A stretch of DNA of 9,936 nucleotides. Source: an uncultured Bacilli bacterium (GTDB taxonomy: Bacteria; Bacillota_I; Bacilli_A; RF39; UBA660). The notes below the pieces were generated by a model. The model was not told the DNA's origin. It saw only the letters and a program-made list of their open reading frames with translations, and searched no databases. Both the position numbers and the translations under genes were made by a program. Position 1 is the first letter of the stretch; each line of letters starts with the position of its first letter. Of the stretch, positions 1 to 6,074 are shown piece by piece. The stretch spans positions 1-9,936 of the forward strand of contig CALVIA010000035.1 of the NCBI GenBank assembly GCA_944329255.1, given 5' to 3'.

Positions 1-1709
1 CCATAATCTTTATTATTTAAAGAGTATAGTTTGTTATTATCAACATTTAATTCTTTAACACAAGAATAATATGGTATCTTCTTTTTATCCAATACTTTTA
101 TTAGTTCTTGTTCTAGTTCATTAAACTCACCACAATTAAATATTACTTTCTCTACTTTAAAATTCTCTACCAAATTAATCGCTTCCCCCATATGATCATA
201 GTCTCCGTGAGTAATAATTAAATAATCTAACTTTTTTATACCAATTGATTTTAAATAATTAACAATATTATTACTTATGTAATTAGTTTCATCTTTTTTC
301 ATCCAATCTTCTTTTATATAATTTTGTACTCCACCAGTATCAATTAAAATATTTGATTTATTATTTGGCATTTTTATTAAAATACTATCTCCCTGTCCAA
401 CATCAATAAATGTTACCTTAAAATTTGAATCCAAATAATTTATATTATTATGTATGAATAACAAAATAAAAATAAATAAAATTCTAATATATTTAAATTT
501 TACAATTCCTTTTATAATATAAATAATTAATATTAAATATATTAAAAATAATAATAAATTCATTTTTTCTAAAATTAAAACAAAAAAATTTACTTTAGAA
601 AAAAATAAAGATGTGTTTTCAAAAATTGTAATAAATATTTTTAAATAGTTATCAATTGGTAAAAAAATACTTAAAATACTAAGTGGAAATATAAAAGTAG
701 AAATAATTGGAACAAAAATAATATTTAAAAAAATACTTAGTAAATTTATTTCGTAAAAATTATTAATTGTAATTGGAAGTGATACTAAAAATGCTATAAA
801 AGATATAAACAATAATTTATAATTTGATTTTTTTATTCTATTATTTGTTAATATTAAACTAAAAGAAATCAAATAGGAATATTGAAATCCTATTTTATAT
901 ATGATTTTATTATCTATTAACAAAGAAATTGACAATAATAAAATCATTAAATTAATATTGTTTATTTTTAATTTAAATAATTTATTTATATAGATTAATA
1001 CATACATTATTCCTGCTCTTATAATAGAGGGTTGAAAATTAGTAAGAAACATATAAAATATAATAATTAAAAGTACTATGAAATGTTTAAATTTAAATTT
1101 ATCCAAAATTTTTAAAATAATCAATGAAAGTAAAGAAACGTGCATTCCTGATATAGCAAATAAATGACTAATTCCATTTTTTCTATAACTTTCTTTTATA
1201 TCATTATTAAGATATTTATTATTACCTAAAACAAATGTATATAAATATTCTTTATTAGCATTATTTTCTATTAAAGAAATAATATAATTTTTTATTTTAT
1301 ATCTTATTTTATCATTTCTTTTGATGAAGTTTATTTTATCAATTTCAAATAAATAAAATATATTCTCATTTTTTAAATAGTTTTTATAATTAAATAAATT
1401 AAAAATTGTGTTTTCATTAGGTTCTTTTAAATTACCAGTTAGTAAAACGTAATCTCCTAATTTAATTTTTTCTAAAAATTCATTTTTCTCTAATAATGTA
1501 TCAAAATAATAACTACATAAAACTTTTTCTTTTGACATTAATGTTAACGATAGTTTGTTGCCAAGAACATAATAATCCATAATATATCCATATATTTCTT
1601 TTTCATTACTAAATATACTATTATCCACTTTTGTACATAAAGAAATCAAAAAACATATTATTAATATTAAAAAATATTTAAACCGTAATATATTGTTTAA
1701 TACTTTCAA
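1..1709 (-). CDS. comEC: ComEC/Rec2-family DNA uptake channel (3' end off the window)
   Basis: Polytopic membrane protein that carries single-stranded DNA across the cytoplasmic membrane in natural transformation. The minus frame reads without a stop from a TTG at 1709 to the left edge, giving 569 codons. I chose this TTG because AGGAGA lies 8 bases upstream (1718-1723) and an in-frame TAG sits just before that site. Visible parts: one membrane helix at about residues 11-26, an OB-like N-terminal region (LGDYVLLTGNL), the Competence-domain signature HLFAISGMH at 182-190, a run of hydrophobic helices containing LTNFQPSIIRAGIM, then a metallo-beta-lactamase-like domain opening with FIDVGQGDS at 434-442 and the metal-type motif THGDYDH at 500-506. 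Roughly 100 C-terminal residues are probably missing. The gene overlaps comEA by 32 bases, which suggests translational coupling. Family assignment is secure; whether the cell is transformable is not shown. Confidence 0.93.
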   Translation of the reverse strand, partial: MKVLNNILRFKYFLILIICFLISLCTKVDNSIFSNEKEIYGYIMDYYVLGNKLSLTLMSKEKVLCSYYFDTLLEKNEFLEKIKLGDYVLLTGNLKEPNENTIFNLFNYKNYLKNENIFYLFEIDKINFIKRNDKIRYKIKNYIISLIENNANKEYLYTFVLGNNKYLNNDIKESYRKNGISHLFAISGMHVSLLSLIILKILDKFKFKHFIVLLIIIFYMFLTNFQPSIIRAGIMYVLIYINKLFKLKINNINLMILLLSISLLIDNKIIYKIGFQYSYLISFSLILTNNRIKKSNYKLLFISFIAFLVSLPITINNFYEINLLSIFLNIIFVPIISTFIFPLSILSIFLPIDNYLKIFITIFENTSLFFSKVNFFVLILEKMNLLLFLIYLILIIYIIKGIVKFKYIRILFIFILLFIHNNINYLDSNFKVTFIDVGQGDSILIKMPNNKSNILIDTGGVQNYIKEDWMKKDETNYISNNIVNYLKSIGIKKLDYLIITHGDYDHMGEAINLVENFKVEKVIFNCGEFNELEQELIKVLDKKKIPYYSCVKELNVDNNKLYSLNNKDY

Positions 1710-2388
1710 ATATAGAATCTCCTATTCCTGATACATTTTTTATATCTTCAATAGTGTTAAAAGTATTTGATTTTCTATATTCAATAATACTTGTTGCTTT
1801 AGCATCTCCTATTCCTGGTATAGTAAGTAAAATTTCATATGATGCAGTATTTATATTTATAAGATTATTTTCTTTCTGATTATTTGAATCACTTTTATCT
1901 TCATCTATTAATGCATCATTATTTACTTCACATGTCACATTTACATCTTTACAAATACAATTATTTTCTAATTCATTTATAATTTTATTTTCAGAATTAA
2001 TTTTTTCTTCTAATTTTTTTACCTCTTCTTTAGAATATATTTTAATATTCATTTCATCTATTATTTTTTTGCTTAAATTAAGTAAAGAAGTATCAGCATT
2101 TTTAGTAAATCCCCCTGCTAATAAAACTACATCAATTACTCTTTTATCACTATCAATTTCATATACTCCAGGATTTTTAACTTCACCCTTAATATCAACA
2201 TAATATTTTTGTATTTCTACATTAATATTTTCTAAAGAGTCCTTCTCTTCTACTTTATTTATTTCTTCTAAAGCATTATCAATAACATCATTATTTTTAT
2301 TATTAATAAATTCATTAAAAATAAAAAATATTGAAATTAACAATAAAAAAACAAATACATACCAATATTTTAAAATATCTTTTGTCAT
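1678..2388 (-). CDS. comEA: ComEA-family membrane DNA receptor for competence
   Basis: Membrane-anchored DNA-binding protein that receives double-stranded DNA outside the membrane and passes it toward ComEC. The 236 residues show an N-terminal anchor at about 8-26, a charged linker, an SLBB domain at about 62-120 (YYVDIKGEVKNPGVYEI and LLAGGFT), a short predicted coiled coil (121-143), and a C-terminal helix-hairpin-helix pair with PGIG at 191-194 and SGIG at 220-223, preceded by the ININTAS signature. AGGAGG is 10 bases before the ATG. The linker between SLBB and the DNA-binding part holds three cysteines (144, 146, 153), which I do not recall as a standard ComEA feature. It lies 50 bases after ftsW with no clear terminator between them, and overlaps comEC. 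Length and domain order fit the family. Confidence 0.95.
   Translation of the reverse strand: MTKDILKYWYVFVFLLLISIFFIFNEFINNKNNDVIDNALEEINKVEEKDSLENINVEIQKYYVDIKGEVKNPGVYEIDSDKRVIDVVLLAGGFTKNADTSLLNLSKKIIDEMNIKIYSKEEVKKLEEKINSENKIINELENNCICKDVNVTCEVNNDALIDEDKSDSNNQKENNLININTASYEILLTIPGIGDAKATSIIEYRKSNTFNTIEDIKNVSGIGDSIFESIKQYITV
1718..1723 (-). promoter_or_regulatory. Ribosome binding site that fixes the TTG start of comEC
   Basis: On the minus strand AGGAGA stands 8 bases before a TTG codon and inside the 3' part of comEA. No ATG in the comEC frame lies near the start of the hydrophobic N-terminus, and the frame is closed by TAG a few codons upstream. This site therefore decides the start. 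Confidence 0.7.
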
Positions 2389-2438
2389 AAAAAAATAACC
2401 TCCTAAAAGATTATTTCTAATAATTAATTATTTTTCCT

Positions 2439-3611
2439 TTAAATTTCTCGTATTTTATTTTTTAATTTTTCTTCTTGTCTATATATTCTTGTTTCAATAT
2501 TTATTCTTTGAACAATAGATAATGCAAAAGTTAAACATAAAGCATAACTTCCTCCATAAGATAAAAATGGAAGTGGTACACCAGTTAACGGAAGTAGTCC
2601 AAGAACACCAACTAAATTTATAAATACATGCACAAATATATATGCTGCTACTCCATAACATATCAAACCATGTGATAATGTATAACAATTCTTTGCAATA
2701 AAAATTATTTTGAAAATAATAATAAAATAAATAAATAAAATTATAAATCCAGTTATTAAACCCAATTCCTCAACTATAACTGGAAATATAAAATCAGTAT
2801 AAGATTCAGGTAAATATAAATATTTTTGAGTACTATTTCCAATTCCAACACCAAATAATCCTCCATTATTTATTGCAATATAAGAATTGCAAATCTGATA
2901 TCCAGTTCCAACTTCAGTGTATCTTGAACAAGGGTTTAAAAAATTAAATCTTTGTAATTGATAACTATATAAACCACTTTTTCCACTTAATAAAAGAAAA
3001 ATTACAAGAATAGAACCAAACAAAATTGTTATAAAAATTATTTTCATTGTTTTCTTTTTTGCAACAGGCATTAAAGGAACCCCGAATAAAACTGCAAAAC
3101 ACGTTGAAAAAATAATAATTGCACTTCCTAAATCTGGTTGACTAGCTACTAATAAAAAAACTGCTACAACATATATAAATGGTTTTAAAACTATTTTATA
3201 ATCATCTTTATTATTTTTATTTTTATCATAATAATAAGCCATATAAATAATTAATGCTATCTTAGCAAATTCACTAGGTTGAAAATTAAAAACAGGAAAA
3301 GGAAGCCAGCTTTTTGAACCATTAACTGTTATACCAAAGAAAAACAAAGATATTAATAATATAATTGCTATAAATAAAATATTTTTATAATGCTTTTGAT
3401 ATAATTTAGTTGGAATCATTATAGTAAAGATAAACACAAAAAAACATACAACTAATATAAGAGATTGTCTAATTAAATAATAATAAGCATTATCTAAAGT
3501 TGTAATTGCTTTAACATAAGATGCACTAAAAATCATCAAAAGGCCAAAAATAAACATAAATAAAGTTAAAAAAAACAAGGATTTATCTATTTTTCTTAAA
3601 TAATTTATCAT
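2439..3611 (-). CDS. ftsW: FtsW-type SEDS peptidoglycan glycosyltransferase
   Basis: SEDS-family polymerase that builds glycan strands from lipid II, normally with a class B penicillin-binding protein at the division septum. The 390 residues are mostly membrane helices (about ten). Family motifs are clear: FQPSEFAK at 110-117, SQPDLGSA at 157-164, NNGGLFGVGIGNS at 248-260, YTDFIFP at 271-277 with the conserved aspartate D273, VEELG at 280-284, and PLTGVPLPFLSYGG at 341-354. FtsW is favoured over RodA because of the LPESYTDF/EELG wording, but the two are paralogous, so the septal role is inferred. Two cysteines (228 and 241) sit in the large extracellular loop and could form a disulfide. AAGGAG lies about 9 bases before the ATG. 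First gene of the probable ftsW-comEA-comEC transcript; an unusual neighbour for competence genes. Confidence 0.93.
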   Translation of the reverse strand: MINYLRKIDKSLFFLTLFMFIFGLLMIFSASYVKAITTLDNAYYYLIRQSLILVVCFFVFIFTIMIPTKLYQKHYKNILFIAIILLISLFFFGITVNGSKSWLPFPVFNFQPSEFAKIALIIYMAYYYDKNKNNKDDYKIVLKPFIYVVAVFLLVASQPDLGSAIIIFSTCFAVLFGVPLMPVAKKKTMKIIFITILFGSILVIFLLLSGKSGLYSYQLQRFNFLNPCSRYTEVGTGYQICNSYIAINNGGLFGVGIGNSTQKYLYLPESYTDFIFPVIVEELGLITGFIILFIYFIIIFKIIFIAKNCYTLSHGLICYGVAAYIFVHVFINLVGVLGLLPLTGVPLPFLSYGGSYALCLTFALSIVQRINIETRIYRQEEKLKNKIREI

Positions 3612-3635
3612 ATACTATATTCTCCTTATATATTA

Positions 3636-3644
3636 ATAATAACA
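3636..3644 (-). promoter_or_regulatory. Possible extended -10 promoter of ftsW operon
   Basis: Minus-strand TGTTATTAT matches the extended -10 form (TG, one base, then TATTAT, one mismatch from TATAAT). It ends 24 bases before the ftsW ATG. No convincing -35 hexamer is seen, and in such A+T-rich DNA chance matches are common. Confidence 0.35.
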
Positions 3645-3654
3645 TATTTTAATA

Positions 3655-3692
3655 AAATTGTTATTTTTTTTAGGTTATTAATATAACAATTT
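3655..3692. repeat. 10-bp inverted repeat in a divergent promoter region
   Basis: AAATTGTTAT at 3655-3664 is an exact inverted copy of ATAACAATTT at 3683-3692, with an 18-base spacer containing a T run. It lies between the start regions of ftsW (minus) and the small YjcZ-like gene (plus), overlapping the likely -35 area of the latter. It could be an operator acting on both. It could also be chance in A+T-rich sequence. Confidence 0.3.
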
Positions 3693-3717
3693 ACAAACTT
3701 TTATAATAAATTATATT
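3690..3717 (+). promoter_or_regulatory. Probable sigma-A promoter of the YjcZ-like gene
   Basis: TTTACA at 3690-3695 (one mismatch from TTGACA) is separated by 16 bases from TATATT at 3712-3717. The start codon follows 24 bases later, leaving room for the strong ribosome site at 3726-3734. Confidence 0.45.
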
Positions 3718-3741
3718 AGAAATAGAAAAGGAGGGTGTATT

Positions 3742-3921
3742 ATGTATTATTATGGATATAATAGTGGATATAGTTATGGATCACCATGTTGTGGTTATCA
3801 AGGGCAATATCAACCATATCCAGCATATGGATACGGAGGAATTGGTAGTGGATCTGCTATTGTATTAGTATTATTTATCCTATTAGTAATTGTCATAGGA
3901 GCAAGAATTATAGGTAATTAA
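3742..3921 (+). CDS. Small Tyr/Gly-rich membrane protein, YjcZ/SscA-like
   Basis: A 59-residue protein too short for routine ORF calling. It is supported by a very strong ribosome site (AAAAGGAGGG, 7 bases before the ATG) and its own promoter-like and terminator-like flanks. Residues 1-37 are rich in tyrosine and glycine, with a CC pair at 16-17 and QYQPYPAYGYGG. Residues 38-57 form one hydrophobic helix (SAIVLVLFILLVIVIGARI). The helix closely resembles that of YjcZ-family miniproteins of Bacilli (FALIVVLFILLIIV type), some of which act in spore assembly. The N-terminal half is longer than in the small YjcZ proteins I know. A sporulation role should not be assumed, because nothing else here indicates spores. 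Function unknown; probably inserted in the cytoplasmic membrane with a flexible extension. Confidence 0.82.
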   Translation: MYYYGYNSGYSYGSPCCGYQGQYQPYPAYGYGGIGSGSAIVLVLFILLVIVIGARIIGN

Positions 3922-3944
3922 AAAGGAAAAATATTTCCTTTTTT
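3920..3944 (+). terminator. Weak intrinsic terminator after the YjcZ-like gene
   Basis: A-rich left arm 3920-3929 (AAAAAGGAAA) pairs with 3934-3943 (TTTCCTTTTT) around a 4-base loop and ends in a T run to 3944. It begins at the gene's own stop codon. Only two G-C pairs support the stem, so read-through into def is possible. Confidence 0.55.
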
Positions 3945-3953
3945 CTAATAATG

Positions 3954-3962
3954 TGGTAGAAT
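3954..3962 (+). promoter_or_regulatory. Possible extended -10 promoter of def
   Basis: TGGTAGAAT has the extended -10 form (TG, one base, TAGAAT). It ends 18 bases before the def ATG, which itself follows a GGTGAT ribosome site at 3972-3977. The -35 region is unconvincing. The implied leader would be only about a dozen bases long. Confidence 0.4.
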
Positions 3963-3980
3963 AATGCTGTTGGTGATTTT

Positions 3981-4529
3981 ATGATTAAAATGAAAGATAT
4001 ATTAGATGAAAAAGATAAAAGATTAAGAGAAATAAGCAAAGAAGTTACATTTCCGTTAGATGAAAAAGATAAAAAAAATATAAATGATATGATTAAATAT
4101 TTACATGATAGTCAAATTGAGGAATTATCTGAAAAATATAATTTAAGACCTGGAATGGGACTTGCTGCTATACAATTGGGAATTAAAAAAAGATATTTTG
4201 TAGTAGTTCATGAAATAACAACAGAAGAAGATACAGAACAAAAATTTGATACATATATTTTAATAAATCCTAAAATGGTAAGTCATTCAGAAGAAATGAT
4301 TTGCGCAGATGCAGGTGAAGGATGCTTAAGTGTAAATAGAGAAACAGATGGATATGTAAAAAGATATGCAAGAATTAAACTAAGGGCTTATGATATAGAT
4401 GGAAATGAAATAGAAATACGAGCAAGAGAAGAACTTGCAATAGCATTTCAACATGAATTAGATCATTTAAATGGAATTTTATTTACTGATAAAATTACTT
4501 ATAATATTGAAGGTATAAGAACTATATAA
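3981..4529 (+). CDS. def: Peptide deformylase, Gram-positive (type 2) form
   Basis: Metal-dependent hydrolase that removes the formyl group from the N-terminal methionine of nascent proteins. All three active-site motifs are intact in the 182 residues: GMGLAAIQ at 58-65 (GxGLAAxQ), EGCLS at 113-117 with metal ligand C115, and HELDH at 158-162 with both histidine ligands and the catalytic glutamate. The insertions between motifs I and II and the total length match the type 2 enzymes of Firmicutes. The ATG at 3981 follows GGTGAT at a 3-base gap; a second methionine three codons on is a possible alternative. It is likely a single-gene unit: a weak hairpin precedes it and a strong one overlaps its stop codon. 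Catalytically competent by sequence. Confidence 0.96.
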   Translation: MIKMKDILDEKDKRLREISKEVTFPLDEKDKKNINDMIKYLHDSQIEELSEKYNLRPGMGLAAIQLGIKKRYFVVVHEITTEEDTEQKFDTYILINPKMVSHSEEMICADAGEGCLSVNRETDGYVKRYARIKLRAYDIDGNEIEIRAREELAIAFQHELDHLNGILFTDKITYNIEGIRTI

Positions 4530-4557
4530 AAACCTAGTCATTTTTTGACTAGGTTTT
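4529..4557. terminator. Bidirectional terminator between convergent def and pyk-like genes
   Basis: A perfect 12-bp stem pairs AAAACCTAGTCA (4529-4540) with TGACTAGGTTTT (4546-4557) around a T5 loop. T runs follow on both strands. The hairpin overlaps the last base of the def stop (4527-4529) and two bases of the stop of the minus-strand gene (4556-4558), so one structure serves both transcripts. Confidence 0.9.
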
Positions 4558-5971
4558 ATATTTTTTCAATTTTTAAGAAATTACTTCCTCTACTTTTTTT
4601 ATTTGAAAGACTTCCAGTAACAACTATAACATCTTCATCATGTAAATTAAGCATTTTTTTCGTTTGTCTTTTTGCAATATCAACCACAAAATCCAAACTA
4701 TCAAATTTAGGTTCGACAATAGATACTACTCCCCAATTAAGTGATAAACTTGTTGCAACCTCTTTATAAGGAGTAACAACAACAATTGGACACATTGGCC
4801 TAAAATGACTAATCTTCCTAGAAGTATATCCAGAAGTTGATGAAACAAAAATTGCTTTTGCTTTTAATAAATTAGAAATTTCTACAGATGAATAAGCAAG
4901 AATACTTGTTGAATCATATATTTTTTCGTCATACATATCTAATAACATTTTATTATAATCTAACTTATTTTCAGTTTCACATATAACTTTTACAATATAA
5001 TCAATAGTTTCTAAGACATTATTATCATCGGATATACAATTTTTTAAAAAAATTGCATCGATTCCATCAATAATAGAATTAGAAATATCATAAATATTTA
5101 AATTAGAGATAAAATCATTATTATAATTATTTAACAATTTATTATAAGTTATTATACATTTTTTATTTTTTTCCTTTGCTTTCTTTACAATTTCTTTCTG
5201 AATTATTGGCATTTGTCCATATAAAACCTGACTTGAAAGTTCGTCCCTACAAACAATTATTCCATCACAAACTTTTATAATATTATCAATATCATCTAAT
5301 GCATTACTATTTTCAATTTTTGCTATTATTTCAGTAAATTCATTTTTTTCTCCAATTAAAATATCATTAACATCTAAAATATCATTAGCATTTCTTAAAC
5401 ATGAAAGAGCAATAAAATCAACTTTTAATTTAGATGCAAACATAATATCTTTTTTTTCATCAACAGATAAATAATCAATACTTATTTTTTCATTTGGTAC
5501 AGTTAAAATTCTATTATCAAATAAAAGACCCCCTTTTAAAACAACACATTTTATATCCGCATTATTTATTTCTACAACTTTTAATTTAATTTTACCGTAA
5601 TCTAATAAAATAATAGTATCAATATCTAAATCAAATGACAATTTTTTAAATGAAATATTAAACCTATTTTCTCCAATATTATTTTTATCCGGAGTTAAAG
5701 TAATAATATCATCTAAATTTAATAAAATTCCTCTATCACTAAATGTTCTTATCATAATATTAGAACCTTTAGTTTCAAATAAAATTCCTACATTAGTATT
5801 TAATTCTTTATTTATTTTTCTTACCTTTTTTACAACTGATTCACATAATTCATAGTTACTAAATAATAAATTAATACCTATTACATTAATGCCAGATAAT
5901 ATTAATTTTCTTATAATATCTTCATCATTTTCATACTGAGAAATTGTATAAACTAATTTAGTTTTTTTCAT
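4556..5971 (-). CDS. pyk: Pyruvate kinase family protein with degenerate active site (probable pseudoenzyme)
   Basis: The 471 residues align end to end with bacterial pyruvate kinase, which converts phosphoenolpyruvate and ADP to pyruvate and ATP. Fold landmarks remain: KTKLVYTI at 3-10, FETKG at 65-69, a B domain at about 70-165, DFIALSCLRNANDI at 185-198, AKIEN at 217-221 (catalytic Lys and metal-ligand Glu kept), and a C domain with STSGYTSR at 378-385, FRPMCPIVVVTP and LSLNWGV. Key sites have changed. RxNxS of the N-terminal loop reads GINLL (32-36), LDTKG reads FETKG, ARGDLG reads CRDELS (241-246), ITATQML reads ITYNKLL (274-280), and LSGETA reads LKNCIS (309-314). The PTRAE segment is gone. 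The frame is fully open, so this is a maintained gene, not a decaying one. Normal catalysis is unlikely. A regulatory or effector-binding role is inference; a true pyk should exist elsewhere in the genome. Start: GGTGAT before the ATG. Confidence 0.85.
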   Translation of the reverse strand: MKKTKLVYTISQYENDEDIIRKLILSGINVIGINLLFSNYELCESVVKKVRKINKELNTNVGILFETKGSNIMIRTFSDRGILLNLDDIITLTPDKNNIGENRFNISFKKLSFDLDIDTIILLDYGKIKLKVVEINNADIKCVVLKGGLLFDNRILTVPNEKISIDYLSVDEKKDIMFASKLKVDFIALSCLRNANDILDVNDILIGEKNEFTEIIAKIENSNALDDIDNIIKVCDGIIVCRDELSSQVLYGQMPIIQKEIVKKAKEKNKKCIITYNKLLNNYNNDFISNLNIYDISNSIIDGIDAIFLKNCISDDNNVLETIDYIVKVICETENKLDYNKMLLDMYDEKIYDSTSILAYSSVEISNLLKAKAIFVSSTSGYTSRKISHFRPMCPIVVVTPYKEVATSLSLNWGVVSIVEPKFDSLDFVVDIAKRQTKKMLNLHDEDVIVVTGSLSNKKSRGSNFLKIEKI

Positions 5972-5986
5972 AATATCACCAATATT

Positions 5987-5995
5987 ATTATAGCA
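5987..5995 (-). promoter_or_regulatory. Extended -10 promoter of the pyk-like gene
   Basis: Minus-strand TGCTATAAT is a perfect extended -10 element. It ends 15 bases before the ATG, so the transcript would start almost at the GGTGAT ribosome site (5975-5980). No good -35 hexamer is seen. Confidence 0.5.
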
Positions 5996-6045
5996 ATAGT
6001 AAAAAACCTTATAAATAAATCAAAAAAATTTTTACAATAATTTAC

Positions 6046-6074
6046 AAAAAAAAGATAATTACTTATCTTTTTTT
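6046..6074 (-). terminator. Probable intrinsic terminator of clpB, built over its last codons
   Basis: On the minus strand an A7GATAA arm (6063-6074) pairs over 12 bp with TTATCT7 (6047-6058), with a 4-base loop and a continuing T run to 6046. The left arm lies in the last clpB codons and the stop codon is in the loop. Only one pair is G-C, so its strength is uncertain. Confidence 0.5.

Noticed and set aside
1652..1656. ATG near 1656 as the comEC start
   Set aside because: That ATG is in a different frame and meets a stop after eleven codons. The comEC frame starts at the TTG at 1709.
2412..2436. A+T palindrome between ftsW and comEA as a terminator
   Set aside because: The TAATTAATTA-type symmetry has no G-C pairs and no proper T run after it on the minus strand.
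2494..2688. Minus-strand 64-codon frame
   Set aside because: It is an out-of-frame shadow within ftsW, whose own motifs are continuous through this stretch.
4545..4769. Plus-strand 74-codon frame after def
   Set aside because: It is antisense to the 3' end of the pyruvate-kinase-like gene and starts inside the shared terminator.
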